The translations under genes and the position numbers were made by a program. The notes under the pieces are model-generated. The model saw nothing but the letters and a program-made list of their open reading frames with translations, did no database searches and was not told the DNA's origin. Positions 23,326-36,800 of a stretch of 64,000 bases of DNA are shown here, in pieces. Source of the stretch: Hippophae tibetana (taxonomy: Eukaryota; Streptophyta; Magnoliopsida; Rosales; Elaeagnaceae); NCBI GenBank assembly GCA_037013495.1, contig CM072811.1, positions 51,793,452 through 51,857,451 on the forward strand, in the 5' to 3' direction. How positions within the stretch are numbered: position 1 is the first letter of the stretch; every line of letters begins with the position of its first letter.

Positions 23326-24252
23326 TTATTTCCTCCCTTTGAACATTTCGCCGAAACGCTTAAGAGAATCAAGTCTCTGCAACCTTAACTGATTTTTAAA
23401 CCTGTTTATGAAATCGTCAGCTTTAGCATCCACCTCTTCGTCTTCCCTGAACAACACCGTGTCTCTACCTCTGTTTCGATCAATACTCTTCCTATACACC
23501 GTCGCTTTCGTATACGCCGGCACCACAATCTCATCGTCCTCTTTTAAGTTTCCCGCTTCCGCTTTCGATTTCTCGCTTACCGATTTCTTAATTTTCTCCG
23601 GTTGACTCTTCTTTGAATCCCCACTACGAGTGTCCCATATACACGTCTTGACCAAATGGTCATTGCTCTGACTCGGATCTCCATATGGGTTTGACTCCAT
23701 TTCTGCTTCTCGGTAATCGGCCTGTTCATGTGGGTAGAAAGAAGGGAACTTCAAAGTCTTAAGCCTGTCTAATAGGGAAGGTTGACGATGGAGTGGGGAC
23801 GGGTTGTGGGTTTCAAGTTCGGGCTCTGTAGGTTGAAGATGCTCTGTTTCAGGGTTGGGTCGTTGTTCAAATTTGTAGCTAGAGAAGTTGATAGATTTAA
23901 GCCGGTCTAAGAGAGAAGGTTGGCGAACGAGATGATTAGGATAGTAGGGGGTTTGACAGACGGGTTCAGTGATTTGGAGATGCTCTGTTTGTAGGGCTGG
24001 TGGATTGAATTTGTAGAAAGAAAAATCGATGGACTTGACTCGTTCAAGGAGCGAAGGAGCTCGGTCCAGTGGGTTTGGTGAATCGTAGTGACCGAGTTGG
24101 TCATGTTGGTGTTGATGTAAATTTTGGGGCATACTGTGAGCTGCTCCGAAACGGGAGATGACGACGATGGTGCCGATCATAAGGTTGAGGAAGATAAAAA
24201 GAGAGGTGGGTGTGAACCAACTGGCCAAGGACTCCCATATGGAAGCTATCAT
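23326..24252 (-). CDS. DUF4408/DUF761 membrane-anchored protein (A70-like)
   Basis: An intronless frame of 308 residues. The N terminus (MIASIWESLASWFTPTSLFI, then FLNLMIGTIVV) is the DUF4408 signature with one hydrophobic segment at about residues 12-35, so the protein is probably membrane-anchored. The C terminus (DDFINRFKNQLRLQRLDSLKRF, about 279-300) is a DUF761 'cotton fibre' motif. Together they match the plant family that includes the PAMP-induced A70 protein. The family's biochemical role is unknown; expression links to defence come from family knowledge. Between the domains are three repeats about 45 residues apart, each opening PSLL(D/E)R(L/V)K (residues 66, 111 and 156). A Lys-rich stretch (about 214-231) precedes the C-terminal motif. 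The gene stands alone. A 23-bp piece of its own 5' coding end is duplicated 38 bases upstream of the ATG. Confidence 0.9.
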   Translation of the reverse strand: MIASIWESLASWFTPTSLFIFLNLMIGTIVVISRFGAAHSMPQNLHQHQHDQLGHYDSPNPLDRAPSLLERVKSIDFSFYKFNPPALQTEHLQITEPVCQTPYYPNHLVRQPSLLDRLKSINFSSYKFEQRPNPETEHLQPTEPELETHNPSPLHRQPSLLDRLKTLKFPSFYPHEQADYREAEMESNPYGDPSQSNDHLVKTCIWDTRSGDSKKSQPEKIKKSVSEKSKAEAGNLKEDDEIVVPAYTKATVYRKSIDRNRGRDTVLFREDEEVDAKADDFINRFKNQLRLQRLDSLKRFGEMFKGRK

Positions 24253-24301
24253 GGTTTGAAATCTTCTGATTGAAGTTTCAACTGGCCAAGGACTCCCATA
24301 T
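24218..24301. repeat. 23-bp direct repeat spanning the DUF4408 start
   Basis: 'caactggccaaggactccca' plus 'tat' occurs at 24218-24240, inside the first codons of the gene, and again at 24279-24301 upstream. Beyond the second copy the sequence turns sharply AT-rich. Confidence 0.85.
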
Positions 24302-27300
24302 TATATTATTGGCTATTTTATAACAGGGGCGTGTCTTCAAATGTTTCATTTTTTTAATAAGATATATACTTTAATTTATTAATTTATAAATAATATATTA
24401 AAAGTTAATTAAATTTATAAAATAGAATATTAAAATTTCTAAGAACTTATATTTTTAAATCTAATCAACCTCTAATATATCACAAATAATATAATAAATA
24501 TTTATTAAATTTAAAAAGTAAGACATCAAAGCTATTAGGTTTAAAAATTATAACATTAAATATATTTATAAATTTTTGATAACATATTTTTTGAATTTAA
24601 TAAAATTTTAATATATTATTAATAAAATTAAATATGTAATTTATGTTATATTCTCTAACATTTTTCTCTCGTAACAATTTTATAAAAAAAAATAGTTTCT
24701 TTTAAAGAAAAGTTAGGCATATATGTAATCAGAACATGATACATGTGAACTCGGGAAATATTTACTATTGTTTAATATTAGTCACGAATAAAGAAAAGTG
24801 ACAGATAAATGTTTATTTCTTTAATTATATAGCATAAATTTATTTTTAAATAAAATTGTATTTTTAATTTTTTTATACAGTGTATATATATCATGTAATA
24901 TAAAATAAATATTTTCTTTATGTTTAAAAATATTATATATATATATATATATATTATATATAATATAAAAAAATTTGTTAAAAAAAATAGATGTTTTAAA
25001 GCTAAAAATTAAACTGCATAAATAACTGGTTATCGATGGTACTTTTTCCTCTCTTTTTTCTTCCTCTCATATCTACTCTTTATTTATTTATTTATTTATT
25101 ATACTTATCTTTTATTTTTTTCTTTGAACTAACATATTAAGTTTTTTTTTAACTAAAATGTTAATGAACAATAATGAATAACTATTAAGACAATTTTAAT
25201 GTAAAATTGAAACGCCCAATAATTATAGCCCAAGTTGTTTGTAGGCGTACGATGAGGAATAAGGACAAAGAAAACGTTACTGTATTTTATTGTTATTTTA
25301 TTAAAGTGACGTTAATGTTACAATTTAAATTATAATTATTAAAAAAAAAATTCATTATAAATAAATTTATATAATAATAATAAATTTTTAATATTATAAT
25401 ATGTAATTTATACATTATACATTATAATATTGATAAAAATATAACAATATAATTATTATTTTATTATTGTTTTTTAGAGGATAAAGTAACGTTTGGTAAT
25501 ATATATATATATATATAATTCTAAGAAATTTGACTAACTTTACTAAGAACAAACCCTTAAAATTTATAATGGGAAAAAAAACTTAAAAATTCTCGTAATT
25601 TTATTAAAAAAACAAAATAATTTTATAATTAATAGATTGAATATTATAAATATTATAATTTTTAAATAAATATTTTAAACCTATAATTTATAAAATTAAA
25701 CACTATTAATTATATTATTATGAAAATTAATCAAGTTCAATATTATAATTTATTAATATCTAACTTTCACAAATAATAAAATTATAAGTATTTAACTCAA
25801 AATTACGTGATTAAAGTATTAATTTACATATAATAATAAAATTATTGTGATTTTTTTTCAAAAAATTATAGAACAATTAATATCTAATAAAAAATAATAA
25901 TAAGATTAAACCATTTAAATTAAATAATTATAAGAAATTAGTGTGTAATTTCTAATTTATAAATATTTAGTGTAACTAGAAGGATCCATTAGGACATGTA
26001 ACTATAGCTTTTATATATTTTAATTTTGTAATTATTGAAACAAGTTTATTAGTCATATTTTTTTAAGAAAATAATACAAATTAAATATTTTGTTAATAAA
26101 AAAATATCAAAAAATCTTATTTCCTTCCTTCTTTTTCACTTTCCCTCACTCTAAGTCTCTTTATTCTTTGTTTTTCTCTCTAAATCTCTCTCTTCTTCTT
26201 TGTTTTTCTCCATCCCTGTTCACATCTCCCATATTTCATCACTATTTTATTAATAAAAAAATAAAAATTAAGAAAGAAAAATATGAGTATAGAAATAAAA
26301 TGAGAGATTTAGGGAGAGAAATAATAAAGTGATAATGGGAGAGAGAGAGAGAGAGAAAAGAGGAGAAGATAGGAACGGTTAGAGATTTTATTTTTAATGT
26401 TTTTTATTAAAAAAAATTATATAATTTTTACTTACTAGTGAAAGAATTTTAATTTTTTAAAATTTTAACTTAATTAATCATACTTTTAAATTACATGACT
26501 AAATAAACTTATTATAATAACTATAAAACTAAAATATATGAAAATTATAGTTACAATACTAAACAATTCGATATTCTAATCATGGAAGTATCAAGTAAAA
26601 GCATACACACAATGGAGACAACTTTGGGGTTTGGACAAGCATAAGGATGAAAAAGTGAGTGATATCGTTGATATTGTTGCGAGTTACGATAGTGTTTTTT
26701 TTTTACATATTTTGAAATTAAAATGTAATATCTATATCTTTTGACTAAATTATCGTAAAATTATCGAAAATATTATTCAAGTGTTTTTTAAACATATTTG
26801 TTTTGCTAAAATAACTTAGATATTATGGATATTATTGCTAAAATGTCGAACAAAATATCAATTATTGATTTATTTATCTCTTTTTTCTTCTTTTTAAGCA
26901 ATAATTCAATTCAATTTTTTTCACTTTTGCATAAGATAGTATATTCTCTATTTTCTTGTTTGTAGCATATTTTATATACATATAAAATGAAAAAAATCAT
27001 ATCATATATTACTATATTTATCAAGTAATCTAGTGAAAGAGTAACATTTCATGCATTTCTAAGTACAAAGTTAGCATTCATATATTATTTTCTACTATTT
27101 TATATTAATATTATAACATGTAGATTGTATTGAAATATAAATTTATTATATCTTCTTAATTATGAATATTTTTAAAAACAAATAATCAATGAATTGATAG
27201 AAAAAGAATATACAATTAGATAGCTTACTTAGTTGTTCCAAAACTTTTAACTACTTATTCTACTATATTCAATAAAAAAAGAATATATATTTTACTATAC

Positions 27301-27770
27301 AATATTTTAATTTATTGATTAATATAAATATTGTAATATATATATATATTAAATAAAAACTAATTTAAAATATAATTAATTAATTATTTTAATCTTTTAT
27401 AAAATTAAAAAAAATCATATATTTTATAACATTTTCATGATTTTTTTAAAGTTTTTAATGATAACCATAATATCTTCGATGTTTCCATAAAAATTATATC
27501 TTAACATCTTTAACAATAATGATATTTTAAACCTCGTGTATCAACCTCACCTACACCATAAATTTATATTTATATAAATATTACCGTAATTTTTAGTATT
27601 TAATGAGGATGAAAAATAGTCTCTTCGTTTATAACAATAAAATTATTTATTTAATATGTAATTCAACAAAAATATGTTTTTTTTGTCTTTTTAAAACACT
27701 TTAAGTACTTTCTTATTTCTCTTACCATTTTTATAATATATTATTGATTTTTTTTAAAAGTAATACTTTT
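24253..27770. other. AT-rich gene desert
   Basis: No coding signal. It contains (AT)n runs (about 24936-24952 and 25500-25518). A CT-rich patch at 26115-26230 is followed by a GA-rich patch at 26297-26365. Inside these, 'tttctctctaaatctctctc' (about 26172) and 'gagagatttagggagagaaa' (about 26301) form an imperfect inverted repeat. I see nothing else. Confidence 0.5.
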
Positions 27771-28339
27771 AAAAATTATATTTTATGATTATAAATTTTA
27801 AATATTTTAATTATTTAAAAATTCTCTATATAATCAATTTAGTATTTTTTTTAATCGTGATATATGGCTTTTTTATTTATAACAATAGAATTATAATGTA
27901 CATAAATTTAATTCTTATTATAATTATATATTCAGAAGTACAATTGAATTTTTTTTGTTATCTAATAATTAAAAAAATACGTGTTTTGTATATAAATTAT
28001 TGTACTTTTTTTTAAAATTTTGTTTTAATTTTTACATAAATATTTGATACTTATATCTAAAAAAATAATCATAATTTTTTTATTATCAAAAACTCCATAA
28101 TCAAAAGTCATATGATAAATATTGATTCTTAAAATTTGAAATTCTTTTTAAGCATACGTATTTTTCTATTAAGTTTTTAAAAAATAAAAAATATATCAAT
28201 AAAATTGGATTTTAAATAATAACTTCTTTAATATTATATGAGTTTTTTAATTTAAAAATAAAATATAAGATATTTTTATTTTTATTTTTTATAAATAATA
28301 TAAATATAAATTTACGTATATTACTTATTCACCCTAAAT

Positions 28340-28479
28340 AATGATGATATCGTAAACACATTTGTCTCGTATAACAATCACTAGTATATATATATATATA
28401 TTAGTGATTGTTTTACCAGACAAATGTATGTGTATTAGTGATTGTTATAGCAGACAAATGTGTTTACGAGATCATCATT
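28340..28479. repeat. Imperfect hairpin in tandem unit A
   Basis: A left arm of 44 bases (28340-28383, starting aatgatgatatcgtaaacac) pairs with a right arm (28436-28479) with about three mismatches. The loop holds a (TA)n run and a third, shorter copy of the arm ('tagtgattgttttaccagac'). Confidence 0.85.
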
Positions 28480-30320
28480 ACTCTATAACTATCCGAAGTT
28501 ATATGTTTATCTAACTTAATTTAGTATACGAAATCATCAATACCCTGTAACTATCAGAAGTGAATATGTTTATCTATTTGTTTGTTTAGGAATGACTAAT
28601 CAATTAAAAAAATAAACTTGTTAAGTTCCATACTTATCTTTATTTTTTTCAACAGGCTTAAATAATTTGAATATTTTCACAATTAAATTTTTTAAATAGT
28701 TAATACACTTGTTCCATATAATTTATTAAACCATTAAAAATAATTATTGTTAATTTTAATTTTAATTACAATTATAATAATATTATTATTATTTAAAAGT
28801 ATTAAACATATAATTAGTTTTTTAAATAATTATCAATATATTAAACAATAATAATTTGTTATTTGATTGATAAAAATTAAGATATAATTATTAATATTTT
28901 AATTAATAAATAAAAATAGTACAGTAATATTTTAAATTATATCAATATTTTTTTCTAAAAATTTATAAGTTTTGAATTATAGTTTTATATATAACTAGTT
29001 GTAATTCATTATAAATAAGAATTCAAATAATTAACCAAATTTTTATGTTAATTAAGATAAATAAAAAAATATAATTTATAAAATAATTAATATTTTAACT
29101 ATTAATAATTTATTATTATTTTTTGTTGAATATATTAATAATTTATTATTTAATTAATAAAAAGAGATTTAAGATAGTTAGTATGAAAAAAATTATAATT
29201 ATTTATGTTACTTAAGATAAATAAATTTGTATAAAAACATTATGATATAAATAATTTTCAATATTTTAACTTCTATAAGTTTTTTTCCTCATCAAATGAT
29301 AATTTTATATGATTAGAACCTATAACTTGATATAAAAAAAGATTAATCATGCCACCAAACCACTAAGTAAATCACAATAATTTATTATTTAATTGATAAA
29401 AATAAGAACATTAGATAAACAATAATATTTATTATTATTCTAAAATTTGTGGTTAATTTTATCAAAAAATTATAAGACGATTTAAATTTTTATATATAAC
29501 ATGGATATAAATATATGTTAGTGAAATAGAGATGCTCATAAGTTATAAAATTTTCAATTTTAAATATAAATTATTAATATTTGTAAACAAAATAACATTA
29601 TATCAATCACTTTTGATATAAGTTTGTGAAAATTCAAGTTATAATATAATTAAAATTGAAAATAATATAACAAAATTATCATATTTAAAAAAAAAAATTC
29701 TTAAAGACATACATTTTTTTTATATAAATTGTTGTAATAAACGTAATTTTTATGATTTTTGGATCATTATTCGTTAAATACAAAAATTATATTTTATGAT
29801 TATAAATTTTAAATATTTTAATTATTTAAAAATTTTCTATTTAATCAATTTAGTATTTTTTTTAATCGTGATATATGGCTCTTTTTATGTATAACAATAG
29901 AATTATAATGTACATAAATTTAATTCTTATTATAATTATATATTCAAAAGTAGAATTGAAATTTTTTTGTTATCTAATAATTAAAAAATACTTGTTTTGT
30001 ATATAAATTATTGTACATTTTTTAAAATTTTGTTTTAATTTTTACATAAATATTTGATACTTATATCTAAAAAAACTAATCATAAATATTGATTCTTAAA
30101 ATTTGAAATTATTTTTAAGCATTCTTATTTTTCTAATAAGTTTTAAAAAAATAAAAAACATATCCATAAAATTGGATTTTAAATAATAACTTCTTTAATA
30201 TTATATGAGTTTTTTAATTTAAAATAAAATAAATGTTATTATTTTAAAATATAAGATATTTTTATTTTTTATAAATAATATAAATATAAATTTTCGTATA
30301 TTACTTATTCACCATAAATA

Positions 30321-30462
30321 AATGATGATATCGTAAACACATTTGTCTCGTATAACAATCACTAGTATATATATATATATATATTAGTGATTGTTTTACC
30401 AGACAAATGTATGTGTATTAGTGATTGTTATAGCAGACAAATGTGTTTACGAGATCATCATT
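30321..30462. repeat. Imperfect hairpin in tandem unit B
   Basis: Same structure as in unit A: arms 30321-30364 and 30419-30462, with a slightly longer (TA)n in the loop. Confidence 0.85.
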
Positions 30463-32303
30463 ACTCTATAACTATCCGAAGTTATATGTTTATCTAACTT
30501 AATTTAGTATACGAAATCATCAATACCCTGTAACTATCAGAAGTGAATATGTTTATCTATTTGTTTGTTTAGGAATGACTAATCAATTAAAAAAATAAAC
30601 TTGTTAAGTTCCATACTTATCTTTATTTTTTTCAACAGGCTTAAATAATTTGAATATTTTCACAATTAAATTTTTTAAATAGTTAATACACTTGTTCCAT
30701 ATAATTTATTAAACCATTAAAAATAATTATTGTTAATTTTAATTTTAATTACAATTATAATAATATTATTATTATTTAAAAGTATTAAACATATAATTAG
30801 TTTTTTAAATAATTATCAATATATTAAACAATAATAATTTGTTATTTGATTGATAAAAATTAAGATATAATTATTAATATTTTAATTAATAAATAAAAAT
30901 AGTACAGTAATATTTTAAATTATATCAATATTTTTTTCTAAAAATTTATAAGTTTTGAATTATAGTTTTATATATAACTAGTTGTAATTCATTATAAATA
31001 AGAATTCAAATAATTAACCAAATTTTTATGTTAATTAAGATAAATAAAAAAATATAATTTATAAAATAATTAATATTTTAACTATTAATAATTTATTATT
31101 ATTTTTTGTTGAATATATTAATAATTTATTATTTAATTAATAAAAAGAGATTTAAGATAGTTAGTATGAAAAAAATTATAATTATTTATGTTACTTAAGA
31201 TAAATAAATTTGTATAAAAACATTATGATATAAATAATTTTCAATATTTTAACTTCTATAAGTTTTTTTCCTCATCAAATGATAATTTTATATGATTAGA
31301 ACCTATAACTTGATATAAAAAAAGATTAATCATGCCACCAAACCACTAAGTAAATCACAATAATTTATTATTTAATTGATAAAAATAAGAACATTAGATA
31401 AACAATAATATTTATTATTATTCTAAAATTTGTGGTTAATTTTATCAAAAAATTATAAGACGATTTAAATTTTTATATATAACATGGATATAAATATATG
31501 TTAGTGAAATAGAGATGCTCATAAGTTATAAAATTTTCAATTTTAAATATAAATTATTAATATTTGTAAACAAAATAACATTATATCAATCACTTTTGAT
31601 ATAAGTTTGTGAAAATTCAAGTTATAATATAATTAAAATTGAAAATAATATAACAAAATTATCATATTTAAAAAAAAAAATTCTTAAAGACATACATTTT
31701 TTTTATATAAATTGTTGTAATAAACGTAATTTTTATGATTTTTGGATCATTATTCGTTAAATACAAAAATTATATTTTATGATTATAAATTTTAAATATT
31801 TTAATTATTTAAAAATTTTCTATTTAATCAATTTAGTATTTTTTTTAATCGTGATATATGGCTCTTTTTATGTATAACAATAGAATTATAATGTACATAA
31901 ATTTAATTCTTATTATAATTATATATTCAAAAGTAGAATTGAAATTTTTTTGTTATCTAATAATTAAAAAATACTTGTTTTGTATATAAATTATTGTACA
32001 TTTTTTAAAATTTTGTTTTAATTTTTACATAAATATTTGATACTTATATCTAAAAAAACTAATCATAAATATTGATTCTTAAAATTTGAAATTATTTTTA
32101 AGCATTCTTATTTTTCTAATAAGTTTTAAAAAAATAAAAAACATATCCATAAAATTGGATTTTAAATAATAACTTCTTTAATATTATATGAGTTTTTTAA
32201 TTTAAAATAAAATAAATGTTATTATTTTAAAATATAAGATATTTTTATTTTTTATAAATAATATAAATATAAATTTTCGTATATTACTTATTCACCATAA
32301 ATA

Positions 32304-32443
32304 AATGATGATATCGTAAACACATTTGTCTCGTATAACAATCACTAGTATATATATATATATATATTAGTGATTGTTTTACCAGACAAATGTATGTGTA
32401 TTAGTGATTGTTATAGCAGACAAATGTGTTTACGAGATCATCA
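32304..32443. repeat. Imperfect hairpin in tandem unit C
   Basis: Same structure: arms 32304-32347 and 32400-32443. Confidence 0.85.
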
Positions 32444-32631
32444 TTACTCTATAACTATCCGAAGTTATATGTTTATCTAACTTAATTTAGTATACGAAAT
32501 CATCAATACCCTGTAACTATCAGAAGTGAATATGTTTATCTATGAATAACTAATCAATTAAAAAAATAAACTTGTTAAGTTACATACTTATCTTTATTTT
32601 TTCCAACAGGCTTAAATAATTTGAATATTTT

Positions 32632-32815
32632 CACAATTTAAATTTTTAAATAGTTAATACACTTGTTCCATATAATTTATTAAACCATTAAAAATAATTA
32701 TTGTTAAATTTAATTTTAATTTTCACAATTAAATTTTTTAAATAGTTAATACACTTGTTCCATATAATTTATTAAACCATTAAAAATAATTATTGTTAAA
32801 TTTAATTTTAATTAA
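32632..32815. repeat. 92-bp tandem duplication private to unit C
   Basis: Copies begin at 32632 and 32724 and share 'agttaatacacttgttccat'. Units A and B have one copy, so the duplication arose in C only. Confidence 0.85.
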
Positions 32816-33810
32816 AATTATAATAATATTATTATTATTTAAAATTATTAAAAATATAATTATTTTTTTAAATAATTATCAATATTTTAAACAATAATAA
32901 TTTTTTATTTGATTGATAAAAAATAAGATATAATTATTAACATTTTAAATAAAAATATTACAGTTAATATTTTAAATTATATGAATAATTTTGTCTAAAA
33001 ATTTATAAGTTTTGAATTGTAGTTTTATATATAACTAGTTAATCTCATTTGCTTTGTAATTCATTATAAATAAGAATTGAAATAATTAACCAATTTTTAT
33101 GTTAATTAAGATAAATAACTACGTAAAAAAGAAAACATAAATAATATAATTTATTATTCTTTGTTGAATATATTAATAATTTATTATTTAATTAATAAAA
33201 AGTGATTTAAGATAGTTAGTACAAAAAAATATAATTATTTATGTTACTTAAGATAAATAATTTTGTATAAAAATATTATAATATAAATAATTTTTAATAT
33301 TTTAACTTCTAAAAGTTTTTTTCTTGATTAAATGATAATTTTGTATGATTCGAACCTATAACTTTATATGTGAAAGGATTAGTCATGTCGTTAGACCACT
33401 AGTTGAATTTAATTGATAAAAATAATAACATTAGATAAACAATAATATTTATTATTATTCTAAAATTTGTGGTTAATTTTATAAAAAAATTATAAGATGT
33501 TATGTAAATTTTTATATATTACATGGATATAGATATATGTTATTGAAATAGAGATACTCATAAGTTTTAAAAATTTCAATTTTAAATATAAATTACTAAT
33601 ATTTGTAAACAAATAACATTATATCAATCACTTTTGATATAAGAAGGTGAAAATTCATGTTATATTATAATTAAAATTGAAAATAATATAATAAAATTAT
33701 CATATTTTAAAAAAAATTATTTTCTTAAAGACACACACTATTTTTATAAAATGTTGTAATGAACGTAACTTTTATGATTTTTGGATCATTATTCATTAAA
33801 TAGAAAAAAT

Positions 33811-36800
33811 GTCACGCTGTTCTTCTTTTTTGAGTAAAAATACTGTTTAATTATCTAATGTTAAAAAAGTGATAATTAATCATTTTATTTATAAAAAAGA
33901 GTCACAAAAAAATTTTATTAGTAAAAACTTTAAACAAATATTGGTGAAAATATTTTTATCATTTTCTCACATTCTATCAAAGCAAAAAAAATATTACAAA
34001 TAGAGCAATGTTAGGAGTTTTTTGATCATTTCACATATTAAATAGTAAAATTATTGAAATACCCTTAATAGTTTTATTTTTAAAAAATAAATTTAAAATT
34101 ATTAAACATCTCTTTTTACCACCATTTTTATATGTAAAATGAATGATTGAATTCACCTTCCCAATGTTAAAAAATTAAATAATACATTTTATATAAATAA
34201 AAATACCAAATTTATCTTCCATTCTATTCAATATTAAACTAATATTAACCATCTTGTAAAATGAAATGCACTAAATTGACACTAGATTAATAACATTTAA
34301 TACTAATGGATTTATTATTGAATAATTTGATAATATTACCTCAATTAAAAATTATCAAGAATGTTTTTTTAAAAAATAAGAATGACATATATATATATAT
34401 TTGTGTGCATGAATATGATAACAAGATTAATTATTTAATAATCGATTTTTTATGATAATTTTTTATTTGTTACTAATTATTATTGTCAAATAATAATTTT
34501 TTTATAATTGAATTTTAAAAAATAAGTAAATAAAATAAATTATTATAATAAATGTAATTTTTATTTTTTTTATCCGTATCTATTATTATTAAATATTAAA
34601 CTAATAATAATAATTTGCTAAAAAGAAACTAACAAACTCATAGAAAACAATAATATTAGATAATTATAATTTTTTTTATTGAATAATTGAATAAAAATAT
34701 CTTAAATAAATTTTTCTTTATATATATAAAATACTTATACATGAATGATAATATCATAAATATTTTCACTATATCGTTACTTTTTTTTTACTACATAAAA
34801 GAATAAAGGTAGGTTCGGTAAAAAAAATCTTAGATAAATATACTTAAGGAACTATATTTATTATAAAAATAATACCTTAGGTTTTATATTTATTTTTTGT
34901 GATATTTTAGTCTTATTATAATTAAAAAATGACCGCATAAAGATAAAATTAATTTTTTATATATATTTTAAGTTGAATTAGATAGATAATGTTTTAATTT
35001 AAATAAATTGTAACAAAAAAATCAAATGATAAAATTAAATAAAAATAAAAAATAATCATTTTTACTTATACAATTATTTTTATAAAAATAAAACTAAACT
35101 ATCATAAAAATAAATATAAAATCTGAATATTATTTTTAGAATAAATATATGAATTCCTATATTTATCTTTTAATTTTCTTCTCCTTTGTTTTTTTATTCA
35201 GCGTGAAAAATAAAGCAAATAAAAGAAACTCTTACAAATTTACAATCGTTAAGTGGAATATTAATTGTATTGTTTTTAATTTTTGTTTGGTTGATATCTA
35301 ACTAGGAAATTGATATTTTAGAAATGATAGGATTTCAACACAAGAGAACGAAAAGTCACATCTGGGATGATCTGTTTTAATAATTTAGTTGTAGAATTTT
35401 AACTTTACATGATAAGAATTGATCTTGTTTTTTATTAGAAACCATCCCAAATGTGTTTGAAATTTGCCTAGGTCATGTTGACATCATTGTGATTTCTCGG
35501 GGAGAAGAGAACCATAATCTTGAAAGATAAAAAGGTAATTTAGTTATTTTTATTTAAGATCCTTAAAGAGAATATCATATGAATGCATTTATTTCTTCTT
35601 CTTCTTCTTCTGTTTTTGTTAAAGAATGAAGAATTTAGTGGGATAATTAATGTGGAAAATTTTGGTTAAACTCGATCAGTAAAGAATTTGAGATGAAAGT
35701 GATCTTATAGATTGCATTTTTTTTTTAATATTTGAGATGAAAGTGATCTTATTTTTTTTAATATTTGAGATGAGAAATAAAAGAGTTTTTTATTTTATTT
35801 TTGTGATACTCTATTTAAATAATTTGAGTGCTCTTCTGAATACTCTTTTGTTACTTCTCAAGGAAGATTCACTTCTGTATAGCATGTAGACTCGTATTAG
35901 TAATCAAGTTTTGACACAAAAAATTTAACATTTTATTTAATTTTGTGATTTTGAAATAATAAAAATATCAAAATTTATTCTTCAACAAAATTATTTTAAT
36001 ACTTACAAGAATTAAACCACTTTCAAAAATTTGTTATCATGATTTGTTTTTACATTTTTTTTATCAAACGCAAAATAACTTCTATTTAAAAGTGATTTTT
36101 AATTAAACTAATTTATATCTCATCAGTCAATTTGAAAAGTTGTTTGATGGTAATTTCCAAATTTATCAAAACAATTATGGATACCCAAAAAGATATATAT
36201 TTAAAATTTATATTAATAAAAATATTATTTATTATTTATTATTTATTATTTACGGTTTATATATTTCACTATTAAAAAAAAGCATGATTAGGGATGTATA
36301 AAATTAAATTTGATTAGTTTTAAATCGATGATTTAATCGGATTTGATGAAAAAATTTAAATTCATTAAGTTTATATACATAGGAGAATTGTATTATTTAT
36401 CATTCATTTCAATCTGATTAGAATATATTAAAATTAAATAATATTTATATTTTTTACATATATCATTATTTTAAGTTTTTTTTATCATATTTTATATACA
36501 CTTTCCTTTTCATTTATCTAATTTATAAAGTCATTAAAAATTTCCAACTCATTGAGTTATTCTTCACGCTTCTAACTTAGTTTTATATATTATTTAGCTT
36601 ATAATATTATTATATTACAGTGTTTGTATTGTTATTGGGATATTTGTTACTATATTATAGATCAAATGTTTACATGTTGATTGTTAAGGAAAAAATTAAA
36701 ATAATTACAAAAATAAACATTTTAAGACTAATAACAATAAAAACAACATACCAACATATTGAACAGATTTTAATGGTGGTAGTTAACTTTGAATAACGTT

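Larger units (their letters stand above)
27771..33810. repeat. Three-copy tandem array of a ~2-kb AT-rich unit
   Basis: Unit A 27771-29781 (2011 bp), unit B 29782-31764 (1983 bp) and unit C 31765-33810 (2046 bp) each begin 'aaaaattatattttatgatt'. A and B end at 'attattcgttaaatac'; C ends at a variant of it, then unique sequence. No unit has a credible gene. The first part of B matches C and differs from A (for example 'ggctctttttatgtataac' in B and C, 'ggcttttttatttataac' in A). The rest of B matches A and differs from C (for example 'gaagtgaatatgtttatcta' is followed by 'tttgtttgtttagg' in A and B only). B is thus a mosaic of the outer copies. Confidence 0.92.

Noticed and set aside
23408..23605. 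65-residue plus-strand frame
   Set aside because: Antisense shadow of the DUF4408/DUF761 gene.
26090..26332. 80-residue frame rich in Ser, Leu and Phe
   Set aside because: Product of the CT-rich patch; composition only.
27785..28015. 76-residue hydrophobic frame at the start of tandem unit A
   Set aside because: Broken in units B and C, where the same region has other indels; no selection for coding.
28340..33000. Regularly spaced repeats considered as a CRISPR-like array
   Set aside because: The period is about 2 kb with long AT-rich units in a plant chromosome; this is an ordinary tandem duplication.
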